Numbered from the stretch's first letter, positions 41,781 to 52,046 are shown. The stretch is 64,000 nt of DNA from Pseudothauera nasutitermitis (GCF_004801295.1 NZ_SSOC01000005.1:186001-250000); one strand, 5' to 3'. Made by a program: numbers and translations. The notes: generated by a model from the letters alone, not told the origin.

Positions 41781-42107
41781 TCAGGTCGTGCCGCGCGACT
41801 TCTTCTCGTCGATGCCCGAGATGCCCTCGCGGCGGCGGAATTCGGCGAGCACGTCCTCCACCGACAGGCCGTGGTGGGCGAGCAGCACCAGGGAGTGGAA
41901 CCACAGGTCGGTGACTTCCCAGACGATGTGCTTGAGATCCTTGTCCTTGGCCGCCATGATGGTTTCGGCGGCCTCCTCGGCGACCTTCTTGCAGATCGCG
42001 TCGGTGCCCTTCACGTACAGGCTGGAAACGTAGGAAGAGTCCGGGTCGGCCTTCTTGCGCTCGGCCAACGTGTCCGAGACGCGGCGCAGCACTTCGATGT
42101 CGATCAT
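41781..42107 (-). CDS. hisE: Phosphoribosyl-ATP pyrophosphatase
   Basis: 108 residues. Typical His[34 protein letters not shown] (metal-binding Glu residues) and a C-terminal [17 protein letters not shown]. It hydrolyses PR-ATP to PR-AMP, the second step of histidine synthesis. It overlaps hisI by four bases. HisI and HisE are separate proteins here, not fused. Confidence 0.96.
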   Translation of the reverse strand: MIDIEVLRRVSDTLAERKKADPDSSYVSSLYVKGTDAICKKVAEEAAETIMAAKDKDLKHIVWEVTDLWFHSLVLLAHHGLSVEDVLAEFRRREGISGIDEKKSRGTT

Positions 42108-42502
42108 TTGTAGATATCCTTCGGGTCCTTCAAGACGGGATCGACGGCCTCCCAGCGGCCGTCGGCGAGATACTTCTGGAAGAAGCAGCTGTGCCGCCCG
42201 GTGTGGCAGGCGATGCCGCCCACCTGTTCGATCTTCAGCAGCACCACGTCATTGTCGCAATCGATGCGGATTTCCACCACCTTCTGCACGTGGCCGGACT
42301 CTTCGCCCTTGTGCCACAGCTTGCGGCGCGAACGCGACCAGTACACCGCCTCACCGCGCTCGGCGGTGCGCTGCAGGGCCTCGCGGTTCATCCAGGCGAA
42401 CATCAGCACGTCACCCGACGAGGCTTCCTGGGCGATCACCGGCACCAGGCCGTGCTCGTCCCACTGGATTTCATTGAGCCAGCGCGCCGCGGAGGCATTC
42501 AT
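42104..42502 (-). CDS. hisI: Phosphoribosyl-AMP cyclohydrolase
   Basis: 132 residues. Family motifs: [31 protein letters not shown], the metal-binding DCDND and the zinc-binding Cys/His segment [13 protein letters not shown]. It opens the purine ring of PR-AMP, step three of the pathway. The start overlaps the hisF stop by four bases. Confidence 0.97.
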   Translation of the reverse strand: MNASAARWLNEIQWDEHGLVPVIAQEASSGDVLMFAWMNREALQRTAERGEAVYWSRSRRKLWHKGEESGHVQKVVEIRIDCDNDVVLLKIEQVGGIACHTGRHSCFFQKYLADGRWEAVDPVLKDPKDIYK

Positions 42503-43257
42503 AGACGGACCTCGATTCCCCGCGCGCGCATCAGCTCCTTGGCTTCGCGCACGGTGTGCTGACCGAAATGGAAGATGCTGGCCGCCAGCACCGCGTCGGC
42601 GCGCCCCGCGCTGACCCCTTCGGCCAGATGTTCCAGCGTGCCCACCCCACCGCTGGCGATCACCGGGATGCGCACCGCGTCGGAGACTGCGCGGGTCAGG
42701 CCGAGGTCGAAGCCGGCCTTGGTGCCGTCGCGGTCCATGCTGGTCAGCAGGATTTCCCCCGCGCCCAGCGCCTCGACCTGCTGCGCCCATTCGACGGCGT
42801 CCAGGCCGGTGTTGTTGCGCCCGCCGTGGGTGAACACCGCCCACTTGCCGGGGGCGGTCTGCTTGGCGTCGATGGCCACCACGATGCACTGGCTGCCCAC
42901 CTTGCCGCTGGCCTCGGCGACCACCTGCGGGTTGTTCACCGCCGCCGTGTTGATGCTGACCTTGTCCGCCCCGGCGTTGAGCAGCCGGCGCACGTCGTCC
43001 ACGCTGCGCACGCCGCCGCCCACGGTGAGGGGAATGAACACCTGTTCGGCGACCTGTTCGACCACGTGCAGGATGATGTCGCGCGCGTCGGAACTGGCGG
43101 TGATGTCGAGAAAGGTGATCTCGTCGGCGCCCTGTTCGTCGTAGCGCCGGGCGATTTCCACCGGATCGCCGGCGTCGCGCAGTTCGACGAAATTGACGCC
43201 CTTGACCACGCGCCCGGCGTTGACGTCGAGACAGGGGATGATGCGCTTGGCGAGCAT
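42499..43257 (-). CDS. hisF: Imidazole glycerol phosphate synthase, cyclase subunit
   Basis: 252 residues, TIM barrel. The first catalytic Asp lies in [18 protein letters not shown] and the second in [12 protein letters not shown]; the phosphate-binding repeats include [10 protein letters not shown] and [10 protein letters not shown]. It works with HisH: ammonia from HisH reaches the barrel and forms imidazole glycerol phosphate and AICAR. It shares one pathway segment with hisA and starts on the last base of hisA (TGATG). Confidence 0.98.
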   Translation of the reverse strand: MLAKRIIPCLDVNAGRVVKGVNFVELRDAGDPVEIARRYDEQGADEITFLDITASSDARDIILHVVEQVAEQVFIPLTVGGGVRSVDDVRRLLNAGADKVSINTAAVNNPQVVAEASGKVGSQCIVVAIDAKQTAPGKWAVFTHGGRNNTGLDAVEWAQQVEALGAGEILLTSMDRDGTKAGFDLGLTRAVSDAVRIPVIASGGVGTLEHLAEGVSAGRADAVLAASIFHFGQHTVREAKELMRARGIEVRL

Positions 43258-44006
43258 CAGGCGGGGCCGCCGTTGAGCTCGTCGGCGCGCGCCTGGGCGG
43301 CGGCAAAGTCGAGGGTGCCCTCGTAGATCGCCCGCCCGGTGATTGCGCCGCTCACCCCTTCCGCTTCGACTGCGCACAGCGCGTCGATGTCCTTCAGGTC
43401 GGCAATGCCGCCGCTGGCGATCACCGGAATGCGCAGCGCGCGCGCCAGGCGCACGGTGGCTTCGACATTGACGCCGGAGAGCATGCCGTCGCGGCCGATG
43501 TCGGTGTAGATCACCGCCTCGACGCCGTAGTCCTCGTACTTCTTGGCCAGGTCCACCACGTCGTGGCCGGTCAGCTTGGACCAGCCATCCACCGCCACCT
43601 TGCCGTCCTTGGCGTCCAGGCCGACGATGATGTGGCCGGGAAAGGCGCCGCAGGCATCGTGCAGGAAGCCGGGGTTCTTCACCGCGGCGGTGCCGATGAT
43701 GACGTAGGAGATGCCGTTGTCCAGATAGCGCTCGATGGTGTCGAGATCGCGGATGCCGCCGCCGAGCTGCACGGGGATGTCGTCGCCGACCTCGTCGCAG
43801 ATCGCGCGGATGGCCGCTTCGTTCTTCGGCTTGCCGGCGAAGGCGCCGTTGAGGTCGACCAGATGCAGGCGGCGCGCGCCCTGGTCGAGCCAGTGCCGGG
43901 CCATTGCGGCCGGCTCTTCGGAGAACACCGTGGCATCGTCCATTTCGCCCTGCTTGAGGCGCACGCAATGGCCGTCCTTGAGGTCGATGGCGGGAATCAG
44001 CAACAT
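43257..44006 (-). CDS. hisA: ProFAR isomerase
   Basis: 249 residues, the sister TIM barrel of HisF. Catalytic Asp is in [16 protein letters not shown], with [16 protein letters not shown]-like strands and [12 protein letters not shown]. It isomerises ProFAR to PRFAR, step four. The gene follows hisH by 39 bases. No sign of damage. Confidence 0.97.
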   Translation of the reverse strand: MLLIPAIDLKDGHCVRLKQGEMDDATVFSEEPAAMARHWLDQGARRLHLVDLNGAFAGKPKNEAAIRAICDEVGDDIPVQLGGGIRDLDTIERYLDNGISYVIIGTAAVKNPGFLHDACGAFPGHIIVGLDAKDGKVAVDGWSKLTGHDVVDLAKKYEDYGVEAVIYTDIGRDGMLSGVNVEATVRLARALRIPVIASGGIADLKDIDALCAVEAEGVSGAITGRAIYEGTLDFAAAQARADELNGGPA

Positions 44007-44045
44007 GGCGGGAAGTGTGGGATCGCGTTATGGAACGGACGCCGC

Positions 44046-44684
44046 TCAGGGCGCCCAGCGGATGAAATTCGATAGCAGCCGCAGCCCCGCCGCCGCACTC
44101 TTTTCCGGGTGGAACTGGGCCGCAAAGATATTAGCCCGAGCCACTGCACTGGTAAAGCGCACGCCATAGTCGGTATGGGCGGCCGTCAGGCCGGCTTCCT
44201 GCGGGGCCACGTAATAGCTGTGCACGAAGTAGAAACGCGCGCCGTCCTCGATGCCTTCCCACAGCGGGTGCGGCCCGGCCTGCCAGACTTCGTTCCAGCC
44301 CATGTGCGGCACCTTCAGGCGGCTGCCGTCGGCGGCGACCATGCGCGCGTCGTCGAAGCGCACCACCTCGCCGGGCAGGATGCCCAGACCGGGCACATCG
44401 CCCTCCGCGCTGTGCGCGAACAGCATCTGCTGGCCGATGCAGATACCCAGGAAGGGTTTTTCGTGCGCAGCGTCGAGCACCGCCCGGCGCAGGCCGCGCG
44501 CGTCGAGTTCGCGCATGCAGTCGGGCATCGCCCCCTGGCCGGGGAACACCACCCGCCCGGCGGCGCGCACCACGGCCGGGTCGGCGGTCACGGTGACGGC
44601 TCGGCCCTCGGCGACGTGCTCGATGGCCTTGGCCACCGAGCGCAGATTGCCCATGCCGTAGTCGATGATGGCCACGTCGGTCAT
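44046..44684 (-). CDS. hisH: Imidazole glycerol phosphate synthase, glutaminase subunit
   Basis: 212 residues. Class I glutaminase triad: nucleophile Cys in [12 protein letters not shown], and His-Glu in QFHPEKS. The start region [13 protein letters not shown] is typical. Start ATG 44684 is preferred to the GTG three bases before. It supplies ammonia to HisF. It follows hisB by 52 bases on the same strand. Confidence 0.97.
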   Translation of the reverse strand: MTDVAIIDYGMGNLRSVAKAIEHVAEGRAVTVTADPAVVRAAGRVVFPGQGAMPDCMRELDARGLRRAVLDAAHEKPFLGICIGQQMLFAHSAEGDVPGLGILPGEVVRFDDARMVAADGSRLKVPHMGWNEVWQAGPHPLWEGIEDGARFYFVHSYYVAPQEAGLTAAHTDYGVRFTSAVARANIFAAQFHPEKSAAAGLRLLSNFIRWAP

Positions 44685-44736
44685 CACGAAACTCTCGCTG
44701 AAGGATTGGAATCGAGCCCCGTCCGACGCCCGCGCG

Positions 44737-45324
44737 TCAGAGGGCGCCCTTGGTGGAAGGAATGGTGCCCGCCGCGCGTTCGTCGCGCTCGGCGGCCATG
44801 CGCAATGCGCGCCCGAAGGCCTTGAAGATGGTCTCGCACTGGTGGTGGGCGTTGTCGCCGCGCAGATTGTCGATGTGCAGCGTCACCCCGGCGTGATTCA
44901 CGAAGCCCTGGAAGAATTCACGCGCCAGATCCACATCGAAGTTGCCGATGCGCGCCCGCGAGTAATCGACGGAGTAGTGCAGCCCCGGCCGGCCGGAGAA
45001 ATCCACCACCACGCGCGACAGCGCCTCGTCGAGCGGCACGTAGGCATGGCCGTAGCGGCGGATGCCCTTCTTGTCGCCCAGTGCCCTGGCGAAGGCCTGG
45101 CCCAGGGTAATGCCGACGTCCTCGACGGTGTGATGGTCGTCGATGTGGGTGTCGCCTTCCGCCTTGACGATCAGGTCGATGGCGCCGTGGCGCGCGATCT
45201 GGTCGAGCATGTGGTCGAAGAACGGCACGCCGGTGGCCAGTTCGGCCTTGCCGGTGCCGTCCAGATCGATGCGGACGGAGATACGGGTCTCGAGGGTATC
45301 GCGAGTGAGGTCGGCTTGCCGCAT
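44737..45324 (-). CDS. hisB: Imidazoleglycerol-phosphate dehydratase
   Basis: 195 residues, the monofunctional bacterial form. Both metal-binding repeats are present: [16 protein letters not shown] with [10 protein letters not shown], and [12 protein letters not shown] with [13 protein letters not shown]. Start 45324 gives the usual [15 protein letters not shown]; a second ATG at 45360 would add 12 residues and crowd the hisC promoter. It is the first gene of the hisBHAFIE transcript. hisC, its usual upstream neighbour, lies here on the opposite strand, so the 103-base gap must carry both promoters. Confidence 0.96.
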   Translation of the reverse strand: MRQADLTRDTLETRISVRIDLDGTGKAELATGVPFFDHMLDQIARHGAIDLIVKAEGDTHIDDHHTVEDVGITLGQAFARALGDKKGIRRYGHAYVPLDEALSRVVVDFSGRPGLHYSVDYSRARIGNFDVDLAREFFQGFVNHAGVTLHIDNLRGDNAHHQCETIFKAFGRALRMAAERDERAAGTIPSTKGAL

Positions 45325-45427
45325 GGCGCTGCTGGACAGGGGGAAATGAACGGCGGTCATGATACCATCGACACACGATCCCGCCGCAAAAAGCGGCCGG
45401 ACATCCCCCAACGACCCATCGCGAGAA

Positions 45428-46498
45428 ATGAGCCGCTACTGGAGCGCCGTGGTCCACGGCCTGACCCCCTACGTGCCGGGCGAGCAGCCCAAGATCGACA
45501 ATCTGGTCAAGCTCAACACCAACGAGCACCCCTACGGCCCCTCGCCCAAGGCGCTGCAGGCCATCCGCATGGAGGTCACCGACAGCCTACGGCTGTACCC
45601 CGACCCCAATGCCGACCGCCTGAAGGACGCGCTGGCCGAGCGCTTCTCGCTCGATGCGCGCCAGGTGTTCGTCGGCAACGGCTCCGACGAAGTGCTCGCG
45701 CACGCCTTCCACGCCCTGCTGCGCCACGAGCGCCCGGTCTGGTTCGCCGACATCACCTACAGCTTCTACCCGGTGTACTGTGGCCTCTACGGCATTGAGC
45801 ACCGCCTGATCCCGCTGGACGAGAACTACGCAATCCGCCCCGAGGACTATCTACCGAACGGCGAGGAACGCGCCGGGGGCATCCTCATTGCCAACCCCAA
45901 CGCGCCCACCGGCCGCCCGCTGCCGCTCGCCGACATCGAGCGCATCGTCGCCGGCAATCCGGAGGCGGTGGTGGTGGTCGACGAGGCCTACGTGGATTTC
46001 GGCGGCGAGAGCGCCATCGCGCTGATCAACCGCCACCCCAACCTGCTGGTGGTGCAGACCTTCTCCAAGAGCCGCTCGCTGGCCGGGCTGCGCGTGGGCT
46101 ACGCGCTGGGCCACGAAGAACTGATCGCCGGCCTGGAGCGCGTCAAGAACAGCTTCAACTCCTACCCGCTGGACCGCATGGCGATCGCCGGCGCGGTGGC
46201 CTCGGTGGATGACGAGCCGCACTTCCGCGAAAGCTGCCGGCGGGTCATCGCCACCCGCGAACAGCTCGCCAGCGACCTGGCCGCGCTGGGCTTCCAGGTG
46301 CTGCCCTCGGCAGCCAACTTCGTGTTCGCCCGCCATCCGCGGCACGATGCCGGCGAACTGGCACTGGCGCTGCGCAACCGCGCCATCCTGGTGCGCCACT
46401 TCAAGGCGCCGCGCATCGACCAGTTCCTGCGCATCACGGTGGGCACCGACGCCCAGTGCGGACAACTCGTCCGCGTACTGGCCGAACTGCTGGGCTAG
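45428..46498 (+). CDS. hisC: Histidinol-phosphate aminotransferase
   Basis: 356 residues, PLP-dependent fold type I. Typical segments: [46 protein letters not shown], and the PLP-Lys in [18 protein letters not shown]. It transaminates imidazole acetol phosphate. The gene is on the plus strand while all other his genes here are on the minus strand, and it is divergent from hisB. In most related genomes it lies co-directionally between hisD and hisB. Start 45428 gives the family N-terminus ([20 protein letters not shown]). Confidence 0.97.
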   Translation: MSRYWSAVVHGLTPYVPGEQPKIDNLVKLNTNEHPYGPSPKALQAIRMEVTDSLRLYPDPNADRLKDALAERFSLDARQVFVGNGSDEVLAHAFHALLRHERPVWFADITYSFYPVYCGLYGIEHRLIPLDENYAIRPEDYLPNGEERAGGILIANPNAPTGRPLPLADIERIVAGNPEAVVVVDEAYVDFGGESAIALINRHPNLLVVQTFSKSRSLAGLRVGYALGHEELIAGLERVKNSFNSYPLDRMAIAGAVASVDDEPHFRESCRRVIATREQLASDLAALGFQVLPSAANFVFARHPRHDAGELALALRNRAILVRHFKAPRIDQFLRITVGTDAQCGQLVRVLAELLG

Positions 46499-46501
46499 GA
46501 A

Positions 46502-46540
46502 CCCATCCACGATCCTTTCCATGCAAAGATTGTGGATGGG
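46502..46540 (+). repeat. Inverted repeat after hisC
   Basis: A 13-bp stem with one G-T pair (arms start CCCATCCACG and end GTGGATGGG) and a 13-base loop, 4 bases after the hisC stop. There is no T run, so it is not a classical terminator; it may stabilise the mRNA end or aid factor-dependent termination. Confidence 0.5.
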
Positions 46541-46978
46541 CGATCTCAACCGCTTCATGCGTGTGGGGGGAGTGATCGTTCCGGCACGGTGGCGCAAGGC
46601 GAGCGCAAGGGCCGCAAGCCCGATCACGGCGTGGGATTCAAGGGTATCGGCGGGCAGGAAAACCGATTGGAACAATTTGCGCAGGAACGGGCGTAGAGCG
46701 ATCGATTCCGCGCAGTCATGGCACAAAGCAGCAGAACGAGCATCCTCGCCGCTGGATCATTGGCGGCCGGGTTGTCATGGTGCTGAATCTGGCCGGCGGC
46801 GGCATGGATGGTGGCGAGGCAGCGCAGTGCGATGGCGCCGTTACCGCGTTGCGGCTCGTCGTCATCGGGTTGCCGGCAGGCCCAGCGCCGGAGCCAGTCC
46901 ATTTGTTGTTCGTCGTTGCCCTCCATGCAGGAGGAGTATGCCGCCGACCCATGGTGTCGTGGCGGCGTCAAACGGCCC
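46541..46978. other. Gene-poor stretch between hisC and the phage-type repressor
   Basis: About 440 bases of lower GC. It carries one possible minus-strand ORF (46624-46926), listed separately, and otherwise nothing I can support. It marks the left part of the decayed phage region. Confidence 0.4.
46624..46926 (-). CDS. Possible small phage-related ORF, 100 aa
   Basis: It reads MEGNDEQQMDWLRRWACRQP onward, with a helical Ala-rich middle (GAIALRCLATIHAAAGQIQH) and a Cys-containing end. It lies 52 bases after the repressor stop on the same strand, where Mu-like phages sometimes carry a small gene. The ribosome-binding site is poor and no family is recognised. It could be chance. Confidence 0.3.
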   Translation of the reverse strand: MEGNDEQQMDWLRRWACRQPDDDEPQRGNGAIALRCLATIHAAAGQIQHHDNPAANDPAARMLVLLLCAMTARNRSLYARSCANCSNRFSCPPIPLNPTP

Positions 46979-47443
46979 TCAAGCGGCCTTATTCTTTCCT
47001 TCTCCCACGCCTGTTGCGGTGATCAGGCGGTCGTCGAGCGCCCTGCGATAGAGCTGCACCGCACGGGCGGCGATGCGGTCGGCCTCTGCGCCGCTGTAGC
47101 GGGGGTCTTCGAGTACGCCAATGATGATGGCGCGCATGGCTGTTTCGTTAAGGGGTATGGCCTGGGCCGCCGCATCGAGATCGGCCTGCAGTTGCCCGGC
47201 CCGGGCGCGCCAGACGGCTGCTTCCTCCAATTCAGAGCGCAGCATCGGGCCTTCGCCGGTGAGCAGCCAGTTGGCGTTGACGCCCGCACGGACAAGCCCC
47301 TCGATGGCCTCACCTCCCGGCACGCTCCGGCCGTCTTCGTATCCCTGGTAGCCGCGCGGAGACACGCCTGATTGTGCTGCAAATTCTTTCTGTGTCAGTC
47401 CAAGGGCCGCACGCACGGCCTTCAGGCGCTCTGGAAGACTCAT
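46979..47443 (-). CDS. XRE-type phage repressor-like protein
   Basis: 154 residues. An N-terminal helix-turn-helix (residues 3-60: LKAVRAALGLTQKEFAAQSG, then VSPRGYQGYEDGRSVPGGEAI) is followed by ANWLLTGEGPM, a segment seen in many phage-type repressors, and a helical C-terminal half (SELEEAAVWRARAGQLQADL). There is no peptidase domain. It is divergent from a broken ner gene, the arrangement of the early control region in Mu-like transposable phages. The gene looks intact and may still repress the promoter opposite it. Confidence 0.75.
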   Translation of the reverse strand: MSLPERLKAVRAALGLTQKEFAAQSGVSPRGYQGYEDGRSVPGGEAIEGLVRAGVNANWLLTGEGPMLRSELEEAAVWRARAGQLQADLDAAAQAIPLNETAMRAIIIGVLEDPRYSGAEADRIAARAVQLYRRALDDRLITATGVGEGKNKAA

Positions 47444-47460
47444 TCCGCTCTTTCCCTATG

Positions 47461-47506
47461 AAAGTGCGGAATTGGAAGTGCGAAACGCTGACCGTTTCCA
47501 CACTTT
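47461..47506. promoter_or_regulatory. Repeated 11-bp sites upstream of the repressor
   Basis: Three related copies: AAAGTGCGGAA (47461-47471), GAAGTGCGAAA (47475-47485) and, on the opposite strand, GAAAGTGTGGAAA (47494-47506). They lie directly upstream of the repressor start and could be its operators. Confidence 0.5.
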
Positions 47507-47586
47507 CGTAATGCACTGAAAACAAAGAAACAAGCATAAAATCGCGTCACTTCCTGCGCCTCCATTAAGCGCAAAACGCAAAAATT

Positions 47587-47629
47587 TGCTGTCATCTCAG
47601 TTGACAGCAGCACAATTGCGCCGTGTAAT
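47587..47629 (+). promoter_or_regulatory. Sigma-70-like promoter overlapping an operator palindrome, for the ner pseudogene
   Basis: TTGACA (47601-47606), exactly 17 bases, TGTAAT (47624-47629). This is close to the sigma-70 consensus and 36 bases before the ner start. The -35 box lies inside an 8-bp inverted repeat TGCTGTCA-N7-TGACAGCA (47587-47609), a likely repressor site. It is well preserved even though the gene it drives is broken. Confidence 0.65.
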
Positions 47630-47664
47630 GCCGCCTATCGCCAACTAACCACGGCATACACGCG

Positions 47665-47910
47665 ATGGCACGCAATACCCCTAAAAAAGCCAGTCCAGAG
47701 GACTGACACCCGGCCGACATCGTGGCGGCCCTGCACAAGCGCGGCATCACCCTGCGGACGTTGACCAAGGAACACGGGCTGAAGGACAGCAGCACGCTCT
47801 CCAAAGCGACGCCGCAGTCGTATCCGGCCGGGGAACGGCGCCGGCGGATGCCGCAGGTGTGCCCGTGCAGGAGAGGTTCCCGACCCGGTATTACGCCACG
47901 GCACGCCTAA
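47665..47910 (+). pseudogene. Ner-like phage DNA-binding protein, broken by a stop and a frameshift
   Basis: The frame begins MARNTPKKASPED and then has TGA at 47704-47706, where Ner/Nlp proteins have Trp (DW then HPADI in this frame). After the stop the family sequence continues: ADIVAALHKRGITLRTLTKE, KDSSTLSKA and SYPAGE. The end of the family (ADAAGVPVQERFPTRYYA) is found in a neighbouring frame, so a single-base indel lies near 47830. Mu Ner shuts down early phage transcription. Two independent lesions mean the gene is dead. Together with the divergent repressor it identifies a Mu-like prophage remnant. Confidence 0.75.
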
Positions 47911-48419
47911 ACCACGGGGCGTACATGGTGCGCGCGCGTACAAGTCTACCCGCACGGTCTGCCAACGCAATGGCAGTGAATGGGAAGCGGCGTAGACATG
48001 AGCACGACCACAACGCCCACCACCCTTGATGCGGTGAAGGCACGCCGGATGCAGACGGGGCACACCAGGTGCAATACGCACCCCTGGCCCTGTCTCAAAG
48101 AGACTGCGTGCCCGCTCTTCCTCCGCCCGCCCCCACTGGTTGGTTCATGCGCAGGCACCGGCCAATACCCGGTTCTGCCGACAAGCATCCGCACCGCCAC
48201 TTGCCGCCGATGGAATCGACATATCGATATCCATCCGCAATACCCGTTCACCCCTGCCTCCCCGCACCGGAATTCATCGCGCCCGTTTCAAGGACAAACC
48301 GCGCAGAGCGTAGAAATCTGCAAACAACCTCCGGAAATGACACTCGACGCGCCACCCAATGTCTTTTTGGTGGACCATCCAGCGTCGAAAAAAGAAGAAC
48401 CCTTGCTTTGGAGAACGAC
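47911..48419. other. Phage-remnant and leader region before the chemoreceptor gene
   Basis: About 510 bases. A short plus-strand ORF begins at 47998 ([18 protein letters not shown]), where a Mu-like phage would have its next early gene. It soon degenerates into Pro/Cys-rich sequence, so I regard it as decayed. No transposase or phage end is seen. The last 150 bases form the leader of the chemoreceptor gene. Confidence 0.4.
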
Positions 48420-50051
48420 ATGAACCTCTTTGACAACTTCAGCATGCGAACCAAGCTGTTCCTGCTCTCCGGCATGACCGCCGTTCTCTTCCTGATCGCC
48501 ATTGCCTTCACGTTCTTCCAGGTCTCGATCCTGCGCCACGACATCGACACCATCGCCGAAGGCACCCTCCCCGGCATCGAGATGGCCGGCAAGATGAGTG
48601 AACTGAGGCTGCGCTATCGCGTGCGCAGCCTCGAACTCCTGCTCGAGGAATCGGAACAGGGCCGATCGAGGATGGAAGCCTCCCTGCGGGATCTGAGCCG
48701 CGAACTCCAGGAGCTGCGGCAGCAATACCGCAGCAGCGGCCGGCACTCCGCCGAGGAATACACCCTGCTCGACCGTGTCGACGCCAGCGTGGCCGCCTAC
48801 GAAAACGCGGTCGCCCAGGCCGTCGGCCTGCTCCGGGCGGGCGACGTACAGGGCGCCCAGGTGCTGCGGCAGACCACCTGGGTGGAGCATGCCAATGCCG
48901 TCCGGGACGCCATCGGCGCACTGGTCGATGCCAACCACAAGAACGGGATGGACGCCGTGCAGGAAGCCAGGGAGGCCGCGCGCTCCATCATCACGGGGGA
49001 TTCCGTGATCGTCCTGATCAGCGCCATCCTCGCCGTTGCGGGCACGCTATGGATTTCCTCGCGCATCGGCGCCCGGCTGGCCGACACCGTCGGCGTCGTC
49101 CAGCAGATCGCTGCGGGGGATCTGACCGTCCAGCCGCCTCCCGCCTCGAAGGACGAACTCGGCACGCTGATCCAATCCATGAGCGGCATGCAGGCCTTCC
49201 TGCGGCAAAGCATGGTTTCCATCCATGAAGGCGCCAATCAGGTCGCCAGCTCCGCCCGCCAGCTCAAGGAAAGCGCCGCGCAGATCGGCGACAGCAGCAC
49301 GGCGCAGAGCAGCGCCGCGGCCAGCATCGCGGCAAGCATCGAGGAGTTGTCCGTCTCGATCTCGCACGTTTCCAGCAGAACGGACGATGCCAGCCATCTG
49401 GCCGGCGAGTCCGATCACAACGCGCGCCACGGCAAGAAGACGGTGGACGAACTGGTGGGCGGCATCCAGGACGTGCGCGACGTGGTGACCCAGGCCGCCA
49501 CACAGATTTCCAGCATGCAGGCCCAGTCCGAAGGGATCACGCGCATCGTCGCGGTCATCCGGGACATTGCCGAGCAGACCAACCTGCTGGCGCTCAATGC
49601 CGCCATCGAAGCCGCGCGTGCCGGCGACACCGGACGGGGCTTCGCCGTGGTGGCCGACGAGGTGCGCAAGCTGTCGGAGCGCACCGCCCAATCCACCGCG
49701 GAAATCGCCACGATGGTGAACGAGGTGCAGTCCTCCACCCAGGAAGCCGTCGCCGGCATCGAGCACGGCGTGCATGCGGTACAGGAAAACTCCGCCAAGG
49801 CCGGAGAAACCGGGGAAACCATTGCCCGGCTGCAGGACGCCTCCCGACAGGTGGCGGACATCGTCGCCGAACTGAACGACGCGCTGCGCGAGCAGTCCAT
49901 GGCTTCCACCGAGGTTGCCCGGCGCGTCGAGGAAATCGCCGCGCAGACCGAAGAGACCAGCAGCGCCTCGGTGCAGACCGCCGCTGCGGCCGAATCGCTG
50001 GATACCGTGGCCGACGACTTGCTGCAGGTCGTGCAGCGCTTCAAGGTATAG
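48420..50051 (+). CDS. Methyl-accepting chemotaxis protein
   Basis: 543 residues. Membrane helices lie near 11-33 and 196-215 and enclose a periplasmic four-helix-bundle-like sensor of about 160 residues. A HAMP domain follows ([20 protein letters not shown]), then the signalling hairpin with the conserved tip ([38 protein letters not shown]). The ligand is unknown. It transmits to CheA/CheW, which are not in this window. The start is supported by TTTGGAGAACGAC. It stands alone between the phage remnant and hisD on the opposite strand. Confidence 0.95.
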   Translation: MNLFDNFSMRTKLFLLSGMTAVLFLIAIAFTFFQVSILRHDIDTIAEGTLPGIEMAGKMSELRLRYRVRSLELLLEESEQGRSRMEASLRDLSRELQELRQQYRSSGRHSAEEYTLLDRVDASVAAYENAVAQAVGLLRAGDVQGAQVLRQTTWVEHANAVRDAIGALVDANHKNGMDAVQEAREAARSIITGDSVIVLISAILAVAGTLWISSRIGARLADTVGVVQQIAAGDLTVQPPPASKDELGTLIQSMSGMQAFLRQSMVSIHEGANQVASSARQLKESAAQIGDSSTAQSSAAASIAASIEELSVSISHVSSRTDDASHLAGESDHNARHGKKTVDELVGGIQDVRDVVTQAATQISSMQAQSEGITRIVAVIRDIAEQTNLLALNAAIEAARAGDTGRGFAVVADEVRKLSERTAQSTAEIATMVNEVQSSTQEAVAGIEHGVHAVQENSAKAGETGETIARLQDASRQVADIVAELNDALREQSMASTEVARRVEEIAAQTEETSSASVQTAAAAESLDTVADDLLQVVQRFKV

Positions 50052-50103
50052 CGGGCGCACCGGCGCGCCCGGGCGGTTCCGGGCGCGCGCCGCACGGCGG
50101 CCT

Positions 50104-51408
50104 TCAGTCCTTCAGGCGCATCTCCGCCGAGCGCGCGTGCGCCTGCAGGCCCTCGCCGTGGGCGAGGATGGAGGCCACCTTGCCCAGCGTCTGCGCGCCC
50201 GCCGCCGAGATATGCACGATGCTGGAGCGCTTCTGGAAGTCGTACACCCCCAGCGGCGAGGAGAAGCGCGCGCTGCGCATGGTGGGCAGCACGTGGTTGG
50301 GGCCGGCGCAGTAGTCGCCCAGCGCCTCCACCGAGTGGTGGCCGACGAAGATGGCCCCGGCGTGGCGGATCTTCGCCACCCAGGGTTCGGGCGTTTCCAG
50401 CGACAGTTCCAGGTGTTCCGGCGCGATGCGGTTGGCGATGGCGCAGGCCTGTTCCAGGTCGTCCACCTGGATCAGCGCGCCGCGGCCGGCGAGCGATTTG
50501 GCGATGATCTCGCGGCGCGGCATGGTGGGCAGCAGGCGCTCGATGGCGGCGGCCACCGCGTCGAGGAAGCCGGCGTCGGTGCACAGCAGGATGGATTGCG
50601 CCAGTTCGTCGTGCTCGGCCTGGGCGAACAGGTCCATCGCCACCCAGTCCGGGTCGCCGCTGCCGTCGGAAATGACCAGCACCTCGGAGGGGCCGGCCAC
50701 CATGTCGATGCCCACGGTGCCGAACACGCGGCGCTTGGCCTCGGCCACGTAGGCGTTGCCCGGGCCGACGATCTTGTCCACCTGCGGGATGGTCTGCGTG
50801 CCGTAGGCCAGCGCGGCCACGGCCTGCGCGCCGCCGATGGTGAACACGCGGTCCACCCCGGCGATGGCGGCGGCGGCGAGCACCAGCGGGCTCTTCTCGC
50901 CGCGCGGCGTGGGCACCACCATGATCAGTTCATGCACGCCGGCCACCTTGGCGGGGATGGCGTTCATCAGCACGGAGCTGGGATAGGAGGCGCGCCCGCC
51001 CGGCACGTACAGGCCCACGCGGTCCAGCGCGGTGACCTGCTGGCCGAGCACGCTGCCGTCGGCTTCCATGTACGACCAGGAATCGATCTTCTGGCGCTCG
51101 TGGTACTGGCGCACGCGGTCGGCGGCCACGCGCAGGGCCTCGCGCCGCTCCACCGTCAGGCCGTCCAGCGCGGCCTTGAGTTCGGCATGCGGCAGTTCCA
51201 GCCCGGCCATCGACGATACGTCCAGATGGTCGAAGCGGCGGGTGTATTCGATCACCGCCGCGTCGCCGGTGGCGCGCACCGCGCGCAGGATTTCGCTCAC
51301 CGCGGCGTCGATGCGCTCGTCGGCCGCGGACTCGAAGGCCAGCAGGGCGTCGAGCGTGGACAGGAACTCGGGATCGCGGGCGTTCAGCCGGCGGATGGCG
51401 TTGCTCAT
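50104..51408 (-). CDS. hisD: Histidinol dehydrogenase
   Basis: 434 residues. Catalytic and zinc-binding segments are intact: [69 protein letters not shown] and [20 protein letters not shown]. It performs the last two oxidations to histidine. It overlaps hisG by four bases. In related genomes hisC follows; here the next minus-strand gene is 2.7 kb away (the phage-type repressor). Confidence 0.98.
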   Translation of the reverse strand: MSNAIRRLNARDPEFLSTLDALLAFESAADERIDAAVSEILRAVRATGDAAVIEYTRRFDHLDVSSMAGLELPHAELKAALDGLTVERREALRVAADRVRQYHERQKIDSWSYMEADGSVLGQQVTALDRVGLYVPGGRASYPSSVLMNAIPAKVAGVHELIMVVPTPRGEKSPLVLAAAAIAGVDRVFTIGGAQAVAALAYGTQTIPQVDKIVGPGNAYVAEAKRRVFGTVGIDMVAGPSEVLVISDGSGDPDWVAMDLFAQAEHDELAQSILLCTDAGFLDAVAAAIERLLPTMPRREIIAKSLAGRGALIQVDDLEQACAIANRIAPEHLELSLETPEPWVAKIRHAGAIFVGHHSVEALGDYCAGPNHVLPTMRSARFSSPLGVYDFQKRSSIVHISAAGAQTLGKVASILAHGEGLQAHARSAEMRLKD

Positions 51409-52046
51409 TGGATCGCTCCGGCAAAGGCATCCAGCACCGGCTGGATGAGTTCGCGCTTGAGTTTCAGCGAGGCCTGGTTGCACACCAGGCGCGAACTGAT
51501 CTGCATGATTTCCTCGACCTCTTCCAGGTTGTTGGCGCGCAGCGTGCCGCCCGTGGACACCAGATCGACAATGGCGTCGGCCAGGCCGACCAACGGGGCC
51601 AGCTCCATGGAGCCGTACAGCTTGATCAGATCCACGTGCATGCCCTTGGCGGCGAAATGCGCCTTGGCGCTGTGGATGTACTTGGTGGCCACGCGGATGC
51701 GCCCGCCCGGCTGGCTGGCGGCCGCGTAGTCGAAGCCCTTGGGCACCGCCACGCACAGTCGGCAGCGCGCGATGTCCAGATCCAGCGGCTGGTACAGCCC
51801 CGCCCCGCCATGTTCGAGAAGCACGTCGCGCCCGGCGATGCCCAGGTCCGCCGCGCCGTACTGCACGTAGGTGGGCACGTCGGTGGCGCGCACGATGACC
51901 AGGCGCACATCCGGGCGGTTGGTGCCGATGATCAGCTTGCGCGAGGATTCCGGGTTGTCCGCCGGCACGATGCCTGCAGCCGCCAGCAACGGCAGGGTTT
52001 CCTCGAAGATGCGGCCCTTGGACAGGGCAAGGGTGATACTCGACAC
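51405..52046 (-). CDS. hisG: ATP phosphoribosyltransferase, short form
   Basis: 213 residues, the short HisG form that lacks the C-terminal regulatory domain. Segments: [47 protein letters not shown], and the PRPP loop [15 protein letters not shown]. It joins ATP and PRPP in the first and feedback-regulated step. The short form normally needs HisZ as its regulatory partner; hisZ is not in this window. It starts with GTG at 52046. hisGD form a separate two-gene unit here. Confidence 0.95.
   Translation of the reverse strand: MSSITLALSKGRIFEETLPLLAAAGIVPADNPESSRKLIIGTNRPDVRLVIVRATDVPTYVQYGAADLGIAGRDVLLEHGGAGLYQPLDLDIARCRLCVAVPKGFDYAAASQPGGRIRVATKYIHSAKAHFAAKGMHVDLIKLYGSMELAPLVGLADAIVDLVSTGGTLRANNLEEVEEIMQISSRLVCNQASLKLKRELIQPVLDAFAGAIQ

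Noticed and set aside
45851-46726. 290-codon minus-strand frame spanning the hisC end and the phage region
   Set aside because: Most of it is antisense to hisC and the remainder has no conserved feature.
47998-48423. Plus-strand ORF after the ner pseudogene as a phage early gene
   Set aside because: The first 18 residues look plausible, but the rest is Pro/Cys-rich and overlaps the leader of the chemoreceptor gene; I treat it as decayed sequence.
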